Shown here one piece after another: positions 1-8,245 of a stretch of DNA of 19,349 bases; positions within the stretch are counted from its first letter, which is position 1; each line of letters begins with the position of its first letter. The stretch is from a bacterium (GTDB taxonomy: Bacteria; Margulisbacteria; Marinamargulisbacteria; SXXA01): assembly GCA_010027915.1 (NCBI GenBank), contig RGUG01000005.1:1-19349 (forward strand), read 5' to 3'. The notes below the pieces were generated by a model that ran no database searches, was not told the DNA's origin, and worked only from the letters and a program-made list of their open reading frames with translations. Made by a program: the position numbers and the translations under genes.

Positions 1-446
1 GACAACGGATGATTCACACCCGTTTTACCCCCGATGGCAGAATCCACCTGGGCCAACAAGGTGGTGGGGACTTGAATACAGCGAATCCCACGCATGTATA
101 TAGACGCCGTAAAACCTGTAATATCCCCAATGACACCCCCACCAAACGCCACCACTGTGTCCTGACGATCCAGCCCACACCCCATCCACTCATTGACCAA
201 GTGAGACACCATCTCCCAAGATTTACTGGTTTCACCCGATGGTATCACCACACGGGTGACCTCATACCCGTCGGCTTTTAACTGATCAAACGGTTGAGAC
301 AAGGACTGTAGTTCCGGATGGGTCACCACTACCACCCGCCGACCACGTGCCAATGGGGGACACCAGGTCATCACTTTTTCGAGCAAGCGACTACCCACCA
401 TAATGGGATAAGCGTTAAAACGTAGTTTAAGTTGGATGGTTTTCAT
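1..446 (-). CDS. aroB: 3-dehydroquinate synthase, N-terminal part (cut by window edge)
   Basis: AroB converts DAHP to 3-dehydroquinate, the second step of the shikimate pathway, in the cytoplasm with NAD+ and a divalent metal. About 148 N-terminal residues are visible and the rest lies beyond base 1. The reading frame starts MKTIQLKLRFNAYPIMVGS and contains the family's glycine-rich NAD-binding stretch FGGGVIGDITGFTAS, then IQVPTTLLAQVDSAIGGKTG with the conserved Asp and Lys of the active site. The ATG at 446-444 is preceded by a good AAAGGAG ribosome site at a normal distance. The start lies inside the end of tlyA (20-nt overlap), so the two genes are probably translated together at the end of the trxA run. 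The identification is firm. Only the missing C-terminal metal-binding half cannot be checked. Confidence 0.95.
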   Translation of the reverse strand, partial: MKTIQLKLRFNAYPIMVGSRLLEKVMTWCPPLARGRRVVVVTHPELQSLSQPFDQLKADGYEVTRVVIPSGETSKSWEMVSHLVNEWMGCGLDRQDTVVAFGGGVIGDITGFTASIYMRGIRCIQVPTTLLAQVDSAIGGKTGVNHPL

Positions 447-1233
447 GTGAAACAGACTCCTTTGATCGGGGGGTGAGCCAGAAAAAAACCTCTTGATTGC
501 CTTTGGCTCCTTTTAAGGGCGACCATACCCGCTGGTGCAAGCAAAAGAATGGGTCCAAAGATGTTGCCACCCGATCCACCACGCACTGAATCACCAAGGG
601 ATCAGACATCACACCACCTTTGCCTACTTCGGACGGTAACGCTTCAAATTGTGGTTTGATTAAAACAATAAAGTCAGCATTGGGCAACAGGGTAGCCCAT
701 TGGGGCAATAGTTTGGTCACGCTAATAAACGACACATCCATCACCACCCGCGACACCCTCTGAAGATGATCAGGGCCAATCCCAACACCGGCCAATGTGT
801 CAGGCGTCGCATAGCGGGCGTTAAATCGCTCAATGAGCATCACACGGGGGTCTTGTCTGATGCGATAATCCAATTGACCATAGCCCACATCCAGACCAAT
901 CACCCCTTTGGCGCCCAGTTGTAAGACACAATCCGTGAATCCACCGGTACTAATGCCAATATCCAATACCCACTGGTTCATCACAGAGATATCAAACGAT
1001 CGCAAGGCCCCTTCTAATTTGAGACCGCCTCGCGACACATACTTGGGCATCTCGCCTAACAAGGTGATGTCCGCGTCATCTGAGACCAACGTGCCTGCTT
1101 TGGTTACTTTTTGCCCCCCCACCAATACCTGCCCATTCATCACCAACGATTGAGCCACTGCACGCGATACACACCACCCTTGTGTCACCAATCTCACATC
1201 CAATCGTTGCGTTTTTTTAGCCAACGAGTCCAC
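427..1233 (-). CDS. tlyA: TlyA family rRNA (cytidine-2'-O)-methyltransferase
   Basis: TlyA proteins 2'-O-methylate cytidines in 16S and/or 23S rRNA using SAM; some were once described as haemolysins. The 268 residues show an N-terminal S4 RNA-binding domain (about 8-65), then the junction motif YVSRGGLKLEGAL with Lys72, the SAM motif LDIGISTGGFTDC (about 90-102), MDVSFIS with the catalytic Asp, and LIKPQFE with the second Lys. These fit the FtsJ-like K-D-K-E arrangement. The listed start is GTG with the GGAG only 1 nt away, which is too close. A TTG at 1224 gives MAKKTQRLDVRL, the usual family N-terminus, with GGAG 10 nt upstream, and may be the true start. The gene overlaps the unknown gene upstream and aroB downstream. 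Confidence 0.93.
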   Translation of the reverse strand: MDSLAKKTQRLDVRLVTQGWCVSRAVAQSLVMNGQVLVGGQKVTKAGTLVSDDADITLLGEMPKYVSRGGLKLEGALRSFDISVMNQWVLDIGISTGGFTDCVLQLGAKGVIGLDVGYGQLDYRIRQDPRVMLIERFNARYATPDTLAGVGIGPDHLQRVSRVVMDVSFISVTKLLPQWATLLPNADFIVLIKPQFEALPSEVGKGGVMSDPLVIQCVVDRVATSLDPFFCLHQRVWSPLKGAKGNQEVFFWLTPRSKESVSHENHPT

Positions 1234-1861
1234 ACTCCTGTTCCAACGCTAAAAAATCACGACCAAACCATTCAATAAACAATGACCGATAAGGATTAAA
1301 AGGAATCATCAATAAAAATGGTTTGCAATAGGCCAAGCCCTTTTGTTTAAGTATGGCACCCAGTCGGGCCTGTCCTGCTGGGCTAACCGTGGCCAGTCCA
1401 AAAAACACCACATTAAAAGCCCCCAAGTCACCCTGGGCAATGGCCTGTTGAATCACGGTCACCAACGCCTCATGGGGGGTTTCGTCCAATACGGTCAATA
1501 AAGTAGGTAGAATCGGATGTTGTCCGGTAGCCAATAAAACAGGGGCTAACAACACTTGGGTCGACAAAGGATACCCAGAAAAACGGGCCATCACGGTGAC
1601 CAACAAGGGATGGTCCGCATCCAACAACCCAATGGCAGAGCCCAACCTCACCACCCATTCATCCACCCCATCTGAACGAGCAAACAACGCATCGATGAAT
1701 GGCCACTCAGAGGCTGGCACCGAATCCATGCGCAAGATGAACTGTTCTAAGGTGGCCACCCGAAGTGCAAGGGGTAACCGATCGATCTGGCCCGCTGCGA
1801 TGATGCGGGCCAGTTCATCCGGACCTTGCTCACCCAATATAAGGCAATAAGGCTGCCTCAA
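1217..1861 (-). CDS. Unknown helical protein between trxA and tlyA
   Basis: I do not recognise a family. The product has about 214 residues and is rich in Leu, Ala and Val. It reads as a series of amphipathic helices, for example around LPLALRVATLEQFILRM and HPILPTLLTVLDETPHEAL, which could form a HEAT/TPR-like solenoid. No signal peptide or catalytic motif is visible. The frame is open through the gap between trxA and tlyA and overlaps both (32 nt and 17 nt), which supports a real translated gene. The start is uncertain: the listed one is a TTG at 1861 without a ribosome site, a second TTG at 1837 overlaps the trxA stop, and the first in-frame ATG is at about residue 45. Coupling to trxA translation is likely. 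Confidence 0.65.
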   Translation of the reverse strand: MRQPYCLILGEQGPDELARIIAAGQIDRLPLALRVATLEQFILRMDSVPASEWPFIDALFARSDGVDEWVVRLGSAIGLLDADHPLLVTVMARFSGYPLSTQVLLAPVLLATGQHPILPTLLTVLDETPHEALVTVIQQAIAQGDLGAFNVVFFGLATVSPAGQARLGAILKQKGLAYCKPFLLMIPFNPYRSLFIEWFGRDFLALEQECGLVG

Positions 1862-2150
1862 AGGCAGGCTGAGGACGATAACCGGTTAACCGCCCCACTT
1901 CTTGACCGTCTTTAAACACAATGCAGCAAGGAATGCTGGCAATATCATACTGACTGGCTGTTTGCTGGTTTTGATCGGTATCTAATTTCATAACCTTTAA
2001 TTTACCTGCATAGGTCTGCGACACCGCCTCAATAACGGGGGACAACATGCGACAAGGGCCACACCATTCTGCCCAAAAATCTACCAACACCGGAAGGGTC
2101 GATTGCAACACCTCTTGCTGAAATGTGTCATCTGTCACAACTTGCACCAT
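1830..2150 (-). CDS. trxA: Thioredoxin
   Basis: A small dithiol oxidoreductase of 106 residues, the standard size for cytoplasmic thioredoxin. The active site WCGPC is present (Cys30 and Cys33) after VLVDFWAEW, followed by KLDTDQN and the cis-proline loop. At the cis-proline the sequence is SIPCC, so residues 75 and 76 are cysteines where Thr and a hydrophobic residue are usual. The ATG at 2150 is preferred over the in-frame GTG at 2162 because GAGGTG sits just upstream at a good spacing. The gene opens the trxA-unknown-tlyA-aroB run and has a probable promoter in the 75-nt gap behind the HEAT-repeat gene. The identity is clear. The cysteine pair near the active site is odd. Confidence 0.95.
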   Translation of the reverse strand: MVQVVTDDTFQQEVLQSTLPVLVDFWAEWCGPCRMLSPVIEAVSQTYAGKLKVMKLDTDQNQQTASQYDIASIPCCIVFKDGQEVGRLTGYRPQPAFEAALLPYIG

Positions 2151-2184
2151 GGGACACCTCACTTGATAACATGATTACCCCTTC

Positions 2185-2210
2185 ATACTGAAAGGACCGT
2201 CAGTATAGCA
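2185..2210 (-). promoter_or_regulatory. Probable trxA promoter with overlapping dyad
   Basis: On the minus strand, TGCTATACT (2210-2202) is an extended -10 element (TGn followed by TATACT, 5/6 of consensus) about 50 nt before the trxA start. No good -35 is visible. A perfect 7-bp inverted repeat, ATACTGA-N8-TCAGTAT on the plus strand (2185-2191 and 2200-2206), overlaps the -10 and the likely transcription start. It could be an operator. No T-run follows, so a terminator is less likely. Confidence 0.4.
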
Positions 2211-2237
2211 ACAACAAAAGATACCGTCTTGCTTTTT

Positions 2238-3176
2238 TTACGATGAGCTAAACAAGTCAAAAAAACCACGATCACCCCCTTTATCGGATTTAATCGGATA
2301 CTTAAGTCGTAACCCCCGGGTGAGACGATGAATATCAGGGTGCTTATCCGCCAACTTGGTAATGGCAGGCATCACCGACATCGGACCAATGGCATCAAGA
2401 ATCCCCACCACTTTGGCCATCGGAGCCCTTGCATCAGGCAACAATGATACCAAATACGGCAAAATGGGTGCCCCCATGTCTTTTAAAACGGTTTCAACCA
2501 GTAAGCGTTGGGTCGCCTGACCTTTTTCGAGTCCCGACACCAAAAAAGGCACCACAACTTTCAACCCAATCAATGTCAAGGCAGCCAAAATAGGCTGGCG
2601 TAATCCTGGCACCGTATACAAACGAATCAAGGGCAATAACGCCGCAGTCGATTGCATGGTACCCAACATTAACACGACGGTTTTTTGAACATCCTTGCAA
2701 GACAGCAGGGACAACAAATGGGTCTCTTGTTGGGTATCGGGGATGGCATACAACAAATACACAATTTGATTGGCCGACACCCAATCACGCAAGGTGATAT
2801 CACGGACCAAATATGGAATCGACTTGGCACCAAAGTGCAAGACGATCACCCGAATATACCGACGAATCGCATAATGGGGATGGCTGAGCTGGGTCACCAA
2901 ATAGCCACATACTTCGGGGCCAAATTGAATCAGGGATCGAATCGCCATTTTTCGGACGTTGGGATCCACATCCATCAGCAATCGGGTGAGATGGGGAATG
3001 GCGGTTGGGTTGCCCATACTGCCCAATTTATCCGCCACACACCATCGCACCATCCAATCTGGGTCATCCACCGCATGGATTAAGGCCATCACATCCGGTT
3101 GAGATGATACGTTGAGGGCCAGCATCGCATCCCATCGGGTACGATCATCTCGCATACGAACCAACCAATCGTTCAT
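2238..3176 (-). CDS. HEAT-repeat protein
   Basis: A 312-residue soluble protein made largely of HEAT-like helix pairs. The repeats can be seen as units such as DDPDWMVRWCVADKLGSMG, NPTAIPHLTRLLMDVDPNVR and [20 protein letters not shown], recurring at roughly 30-40 residue spacing over residues 20-285. Such solenoids bind protein partners or act as scaffolds. No enzyme motif is present. The C-terminus (KGGDRGFFDLFSSS) is polar. The start ATG overlaps the radA stop by 4 nt (ATGA), so it is translated with radA. The repeat type is well supported but the partner is unknown. Placement behind clpC-radA may mean a housekeeping adaptor role (inference). Confidence 0.85.
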   Translation of the reverse strand: MNDWLVRMRDDRTRWDAMLALNVSSQPDVMALIHAVDDPDWMVRWCVADKLGSMGNPTAIPHLTRLLMDVDPNVRKMAIRSLIQFGPEVCGYLVTQLSHPHYAIRRYIRVIVLHFGAKSIPYLVRDITLRDWVSANQIVYLLYAIPDTQQETHLLSLLSCKDVQKTVVLMLGTMQSTAALLPLIRLYTVPGLRQPILAALTLIGLKVVVPFLVSGLEKGQATQRLLVETVLKDMGAPILPYLVSLLPDARAPMAKVVGILDAIGPMSVMPAITKLADKHPDIHRLTRGLRLKYPIKSDKGGDRGFFDLFSSS

Positions 3177-4519
3177 AGCATCCGTTGAATGGCCGACATG
3201 GCCTCAAAAACCGTTTGGACAGGAATCAAGGTCATATCCGACACAAGGTCTTTATAGTCACGAGCGGGGACCATACAACAATCAAATCCCAATTGTTGAC
3301 AATCAATTAAGCGTCTTTCAATTTGAGGCACACCCCGTACCTCACCGGTTAAGCCCACCTCGCCAATGATGCCCATATTACAATGTAACCCCCAATTATT
3401 AGCGGACGATACCATGGCCATCATGACCGCCAAATCAATGGCCGGTTCCGCCGTTTTATATCCCCCCACGACATTAAGAATAATATCTTTGGCTGATAAT
3501 TTAAGACCCAATAACTTTTCAGCCACTGCAATCAGCAAATGAGCCCGATTGGGATCTACTCCCAATATGGTGCGTTTGCCAATGGGATACCCAGTATCCA
3601 CCACAATAGATTGGATTTCGATTAAAAACACACGACTTCCTTCTAAGGCCGCCGATACCATTGAACCGGGATGACCCATGGTGGTGCGGTCTAAAAACAA
3701 ACCAGAGGGATTGGAAATACTCACAAGACCCGACTCGTTCATTTCAAACAATCCCAATTCATTGGTCCCCGAATACCTGTTTTTAAAGGAGCGAATCATA
3801 CGATATTGCATCGCCGACTCCCCATCAAAATACAAAATCACATCGACCAAATGTTCTACCACTTTAGGTCCTGCCAATGCACCATCTTTGGTAACATGTC
3901 CCACTAAAATGCCCGTTGTCCCCACCGCTTTTAATGTTTGAACCAACAAAGACACCCCATGCCGAACCTGATTGACACTACCCGCCACCGACGGCAAGTC
4001 AGGATCCACCATCACTTGAACGGAATCAATCACCACCACCGTGGGCCGATGGGCACGAATCACCTCACAAATAGTCACAATATTGGTTTCAGCCAACACC
4101 GTCAGCGACGGGTGAACCGCATGCAATCGATCCGCACGGTGACGAATTTGGCCCAAGGATTCTTCGCCGGTAATAATCATGGTAGGCCAACCTTGTTGGG
4201 CCATGTTGGCACACAGTTGCATACACAACGTGGATTTTCCAATACCGGGCTCCCCACCCAGCAACACCACCGACCCCTCAACCAATCCGGAACCCAACAC
4301 CCGATCCAATTCCGGAATGCCCGTGGGAAACACAAATTCATCGGAGACTACCACCTGACCCATTGGCAAAGGAGACGGCATCGATCCCTGGTCCACACGA
4401 GGTGCATCCGACATGGCCACAATACCATTCCACTCACCACAATCAGCACAACGACCCGACCACCTCAAAAACTGGGCCCCACAATTGGAACAAACAAACA
4501 AAGCGCGTGTCTTAGCCAC
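3173..4519 (-). CDS. radA: DNA repair protein RadA
   Basis: RadA (Sms) is a RecA-like ATPase that promotes branch migration in recombinational repair. The 448 residues show the full architecture: a four-Cys zinc finger (Cys10, 13, 24, 27), Walker A GEPGIGKS (89-96), Walker B around VVVIDSVQV, and a C-terminal Lon-like domain with ILNVVGGYKTAEPAIDLAV. The RadA-specific KNRFG motif reads KNRYS (246-250) followed by GTNELGLFEM, so its Phe and Gly are both replaced. The start is a GTG that lies inside the clpC end (8-nt overlap), with no clear ribosome site, so translation is probably coupled to clpC. The clpC-radA order is familiar from Gram-positive ctsR operons. Confidence 0.95.
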   Translation of the reverse strand: MAKTRALFVCSNCGAQFLRWSGRCADCGEWNGIVAMSDAPRVDQGSMPSPLPMGQVVVSDEFVFPTGIPELDRVLGSGLVEGSVVLLGGEPGIGKSTLCMQLCANMAQQGWPTMIITGEESLGQIRHRADRLHAVHPSLTVLAETNIVTICEVIRAHRPTVVVIDSVQVMVDPDLPSVAGSVNQVRHGVSLLVQTLKAVGTTGILVGHVTKDGALAGPKVVEHLVDVILYFDGESAMQYRMIRSFKNRYSGTNELGLFEMNESGLVSISNPSGLFLDRTTMGHPGSMVSAALEGSRVFLIEIQSIVVDTGYPIGKRTILGVDPNRAHLLIAVAEKLLGLKLSAKDIILNVVGGYKTAEPAIDLAVMMAMVSSANNWGLHCNMGIIGEVGLTGEVRGVPQIERRLIDCQQLGFDCCMVPARDYKDLVSDMTLIPVQTVFEAMSAIQRML

Positions 4520-6974
4520 TTACTGATTGCAGTTGTCGATTGGGATCGGATTCCGTTTCTTTGGGTAAGGGCGGTATAGGGCTCAATGTGAAATGGATAT
4601 GGTCCGCTTTCATGGTGGCTTTTACCAACACATCTGAGCGAAGATTATCCTTTAAAATGGCATCGGCCAATCGGTCTTCGAAGTGCTCCTGAATGGCCCG
4701 TCTCAAAGCACGGGCACCTTGACGTTGATCGTATCCTTTTTCAAGTAAAAAGGATTTGACTTTTTTATCAATTTTAAACTGAATATTGGCATCTTTTAAG
4801 CGTGACAGCACATCTGCCAACATGATCTCAACAATATCGGCCACAAATGATTTGGCCAATGGTTTAAAGACAATCACATCATCAATACGGTTTAAAAACT
4901 CTGGCTTAAATTCGCGTCTCAGCTCATCTTGCAATTTGCTTTTGATGGTATCATATTGGGCGTTATCACCTCGAACCGGATCAACAAAACCAAACGAAGA
5001 TTCTTTTTCGATGAACTTACTGCCCACATTAGAGGTCATGACAATAAACGTGTTTTTAAAATTAACCGTACGACCAGTCGAGTCAGTCAACCGTCCGTCA
5101 TCTAATATTTGCAACAATACATTGACAACATCAGGCGACGCCTTTTCGAGTTCATCAAACAATACCACCGAATAAGGCTTGCGACGCACCGGCTCGGTTA
5201 GCTGCCCCCCTTCGTTGAAGCCCACATAGCCAGGGGGAGATCCAATCAAGCGTGACACCGTGTGTTTTTCCATGTACTCCGACATATCCACACGCACCAA
5301 GGCATCGCGAGAGCCAAACAAATAGTCCGCCAACGTCTTGGCCAACTCTGATTTGCCAACCCCTGTAGGACCCAAAAACAAAAATGAACCGGATGGTCGC
5401 TTGGGATCTTTGAGACCCACTTTGGCACGCTTAACGGCACGAACCAATGCTTTGATGGCATCGGGCTGACCCACCACATGTTGGGTAAGGGCCTCTTCCA
5501 TTTTCATTAAACGGGCCGACTCTTCTTCTGTAATCTTAGATACCGGAATACCAGTCCAGGACGACACCACATCTGCAATGGTTTGCTCATCCACAATTCG
5601 ACGAACCGAAAGAACGGTGGCCGCATCATATCCGCTCAAATCCGGTGTGCTAGCACCACTGGTCACAAGGGACAACCAACGCTCACGCTCTGCCGATGAC
5701 AACGGACCAAAATCGGGATGGCCTTTGACCAATTCTTTTAACTCTTGGGGGGCTGATGAATACCGAAGCATGACCTTAGATGCCGCTTCATCAATTAAAT
5801 CCACGGCTTTGTCAGGAAGAAACCGTTCGGTGATATACCGGCTAGCCAATTGAACCGCATCACAAATGGCCTGATCGGTAATCACCACCTGGTGAAATTG
5901 TTCATATTGACGCTTAATGCCCCGCAAAATACTGATGGCATCTTCAACACTGGGTTCTTCCACAAACACCGATTGAAACCGACGCTCCAAGGCCCCATCC
6001 CCTTCAATATGCTTGCGATACTCATCTAAAGTGGTGGCCCCAATACACTGCAACTCACCACGTGATAAGGCCGGCTTAAATAAATTCGCCGCATCCAGAC
6101 TGCCTTCTGATCCACCCGTTCCAATAATGGTATGCAACTCATCGATAAACAAAATAACATTTTTGGCTTTTCGAACCTCTTCCATCACCTTTTTGACACG
6201 GTCCTCAAATTCACCACGGTATTTGGTCCCTGCCACCAGCAGACCCAAATCCAAGGTGACCACTCGCTTGTCTTTGAGCTTTTCAGGCACTTCGCCCTTC
6301 ACCATTTTCTGGGACAACCCTTCGACAATGGCTGTCTTACCCACCCCAGGTTCACCAGTTAAAACCGGATTGTTTTTTGTTCTGCGACATATAATCTGAA
6401 TAATGCGATCAATCTCTTTTGTTCGCCCTACCACCGGATCTAAAACCCCTTCTGCCGCCAAAGAAGTTAAGTCACGACCATACAAATCAAGGGTTGGGGT
6501 GGCCACGGCAGGGTTATTTTTCCCGGCGGATGCAACCCGACTACCCAATAACTTTAATAACTCATCTTTAAAGACAGTAGGGTTACAACCCAAGTCCGTT
6601 AATACGCGTGACGCAATATTAGAGGGATCCCGAAACACACTTAAAAACAAATGTTCAACGTTCACATAGTTGTGACCCAATTTTCTGGCTTCATCCCAAG
6701 CATAGGTTAACACCTGCTTGGCCTGTTGGGTAAAAGGGATATTCCCAAAATCAGAATGGCTACCGCCGCTATCGAGGCGCTCTTCGATGGCCAATCGAAT
6801 TTGATCCGACGAAAAACCCATCTCAGATAACACCTTTACCACCACATTATCGCCTTCACCCAAAATGCCCAGTAAAATATGCTCCGTTCCAACATAAGCA
6901 TGCTGAAACTTTTTGGCTTCCTCTTGGGCCAACATAATGGCTTGAATGGCTTTTTCAGTGAATCGTGAAAACAT
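4512..6974 (-). CDS. clpC: ATP-dependent Clp protease ATPase subunit ClpC
   Basis: A Hsp100 unfoldase of 820 residues that feeds proteins to ClpP. The order is: Clp_N double repeat (1-145), first AAA+ domain with GEPGVGKT (207-214) and FIDE (276-279), middle region (about 405-465), second AAA+ domain with GPTGVGKS (535-542) and LFDE (605-608), and the C-terminal D2-small domain. FGF at 661-663 matches the hydrophobic-Gly-Phe loop that docks on ClpP, so a ClpP partner is expected. The middle region keeps ClpC length but lacks a recognisable UVR motif, and reads as a different, Ser/Thr-rich sequence. No strong ribosome site precedes the ATG. It lies 47 nt behind the flagellar-type gene. Confidence 0.96.
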   Translation of the reverse strand: MFSRFTEKAIQAIMLAQEEAKKFQHAYVGTEHILLGILGEGDNVVVKVLSEMGFSSDQIRLAIEERLDSGGSHSDFGNIPFTQQAKQVLTYAWDEARKLGHNYVNVEHLFLSVFRDPSNIASRVLTDLGCNPTVFKDELLKLLGSRVASAGKNNPAVATPTLDLYGRDLTSLAAEGVLDPVVGRTKEIDRIIQIICRRTKNNPVLTGEPGVGKTAIVEGLSQKMVKGEVPEKLKDKRVVTLDLGLLVAGTKYRGEFEDRVKKVMEEVRKAKNVILFIDELHTIIGTGGSEGSLDAANLFKPALSRGELQCIGATTLDEYRKHIEGDGALERRFQSVFVEEPSVEDAISILRGIKRQYEQFHQVVITDQAICDAVQLASRYITERFLPDKAVDLIDEAASKVMLRYSSAPQELKELVKGHPDFGPLSSAERERWLSLVTSGASTPDLSGYDAATVLSVRRIVDEQTIADVVSSWTGIPVSKITEEESARLMKMEEALTQHVVGQPDAIKALVRAVKRAKVGLKDPKRPSGSFLFLGPTGVGKSELAKTLADYLFGSRDALVRVDMSEYMEKHTVSRLIGSPPGYVGFNEGGQLTEPVRRKPYSVVLFDELEKASPDVVNVLLQILDDGRLTDSTGRTVNFKNTFIVMTSNVGSKFIEKESSFGFVDPVRGDNAQYDTIKSKLQDELRREFKPEFLNRIDDVIVFKPLAKSFVADIVEIMLADVLSRLKDANIQFKIDKKVKSFLLEKGYDQRQGARALRRAIQEHFEDRLADAILKDNLRSDVLVKATMKADHIHFTLSPIPPLPKETESDPNRQLQSVSG

Positions 6975-7021
6975 AGTGGATCAGATCATAGCGTGTCAGG
7001 AAATGGTTTTACAAGCCCAAC

Positions 7022-7885
7022 TTACCCCGACAACTTACTAATCAAGGCGGACATAATCTTATTCACATCATCAATGACACCCTGAACGGCCGAAAACCCA
7101 CGATTCAGCAACGCCATATCCAAGGCCACTTTGGCCACATCCACATTGGATGACTCTAATTTTTCTGACACAATATCACCATACCCTGTCCCCGACACAT
7201 TATCCGGCAACGGGTCGCCCGCCGCCACCGAAGGTCGATAGGCCCCGCCCTGTGCAATGGTTAACCCTTGTCGATTGACAAACGTGGTAAGCGCCAACCG
7301 ATACAATGGAATCGTAGCCGTAGGCGGCACAACCCCATTGGCAATATCATCTTTGTTTTTTTGGTAATTGGCCACCAATAGACCCCCATCCAAAAAACCC
7401 AAATCCGTTTGACCCTCTATATTCAAGGGAACCAAATTAGTCGACTGAACCACGCCGGTAGGATTGGTGGCGTACCCAAACACTTTTCGTCCGTACGGAT
7501 CGGTTAAATACCGGCCATTGGGGTCAATCTGAAATTTGCCATTGCGGGTATACAGCTTTTCGCCACCCAATTCCGAATCTTTTGATGAACCAGACAAAAC
7601 AAAAAAGCCATTGCCCACCACCGCACAATCCAATTGGGTCCCAAACCCCAATGACCCTTGACGAAAGTCCGTGGTAACCGCGTTGACCTGAACCGACCCC
7701 GCAATCGACATGGGATTAACGGTTTTTGTGCCAGCCGCCCACGATTTACCGTATGATGACGAAAATGAGACCCACACTGATTTGAATCCAGGGGTATTAA
7801 AATTATCCGTATTTGAAATGGATGCACGCAACGCATCCGTCATGGCCCCAATCGAATTTTTAAGCTCAGCATAAATATCAAACAT
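7022..7885 (-). CDS. Flagellar hook/basal-body rod family protein (FlgE/FlgF/FlgG-like)
   Basis: A 287-residue protein of the flagellar axial family. The N-terminus has the rod motif NTDNFNTPGFKS (25-36), the counterpart of ANxxTxGFK. The middle has DFRQGSLGFGTQLDCAVVGN followed by GFFVLSG and LYTRNGKFQIDPNGRYLTD, typical of FlgF/FlgG/FlgE. The C-terminus has SNVDVAKVALDMALLNRGFS, the conserved helix of these proteins. The start is the ATG at 7885, with TTGGAGGG just upstream; a longer open frame reaches 8023 but has no such signal. No other flagellar gene is in the window. It leads the run into clpC. Which axial subunit it is cannot be decided; the size is closest to FlgF/FlgG. Confidence 0.88.
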   Translation of the reverse strand: MFDIYAELKNSIGAMTDALRASISNTDNFNTPGFKSVWVSFSSSYGKSWAAGTKTVNPMSIAGSVQVNAVTTDFRQGSLGFGTQLDCAVVGNGFFVLSGSSKDSELGGEKLYTRNGKFQIDPNGRYLTDPYGRKVFGYATNPTGVVQSTNLVPLNIEGQTDLGFLDGGLLVANYQKNKDDIANGVVPPTATIPLYRLALTTFVNRQGLTIAQGGAYRPSVAAGDPLPDNVSGTGYGDIVSEKLESSNVDVAKVALDMALLNRGFSAVQGVIDDVNKIMSALISKLSG

Positions 7886-8109
7886 GCAAATACCCTCCAA
7901 GTTCACCCCACCATTCAATAGTGAAACAGTCGTCAAGACACCCACAATAATTGTATTGATTTTTTTCAATGTATAGAAAAAAAGGGGGGCGTTAAAGGAA
8001 ACGTTGTAACTCTGCCTCATCAAATGAATCGACCATCATCCAACCCCTCATCGTAACAGCTCCCCCTCACCATTGTGCGAGGCATCATACCACGCAATCT
8101 AACTCACTC

Positions 8110-8163
8110 TTGACAATCACCCCACCGCGGCCTGTATGGTATATATACACATCGTATATGTAT
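8110..8163 (+). promoter_or_regulatory. Putative lexA promoter and operator dyads
   Basis: TTGACA at 8110-8115 is a perfect -35 hexamer. A possible -10, TATGGT, is at 8135-8140 with a long 19-nt spacer, so the exact -10 is uncertain. Overlapping and just downstream are a perfect palindrome GTATATATAC (8139-8148) and an imperfect one, ATACACATCGTATATGTAT (8145-8163, 7 of 9 pairs). Operators in this place would fit LexA autorepression, but the binding motif of this lineage is unknown to me. Confidence 0.4.
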
Positions 8164-8180
8164 TCGGTGTGTGGGTCAGT

Positions 8181-8210
8181 GGGGGTATGCCGTCATGTGG
8201 GCATACGCCC
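8181..8210 (+). promoter_or_regulatory. Strong hairpin in the lexA leader
   Basis: GTATGCC (8185-8191) pairs perfectly with GGCATAC (8200-8206) around an 8-nt loop. After a G-G mismatch, three more G-C pairs extend the stem (8181-8183 with 8208-8210). It lies about 35 nt before the lexA start. No T-run follows, so it is not a classical terminator. It could be an operator read as a dyad or a leader RNA structure. Confidence 0.45.
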
Positions 8211-8245
8211 TGTGGATACACCGTCATCAGAAAGGACATGGTTGA

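Larger units (their letters stand above)
7886..8245. other. Divergent intergenic region between the flagellar-type gene and lexA
   Basis: About 360 nt without a convincing gene. It must hold promoters in both directions. On the minus strand TGGTATGAT (8092-8084) fits an extended -10 element for the flagellar-type gene, without a good -35. An ATTGA/TCAAT dyad around a T-run lies at 7955-7970. The lexA side is described separately. Open frames crossing this region lack ribosome sites. Confidence 0.6.

Noticed and set aside
2185..2206. Dyad before trxA as a terminator of the HEAT-repeat gene
   Set aside because: No T-run follows on the minus strand and the dyad overlaps a promoter-like -10.
3938..4579. 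213-codon plus-strand open frame opposite radA
   Set aside because: It mirrors the radA frame, is rich in His, Arg and Gln as antisense frames here are, and has no recognisable domain.
7886..8023. Longer reading frame of the flagellar-type protein from 8023
   Set aside because: The internal ATG at 7885 has a strong GGAGGG site and gives the expected family N-terminus.
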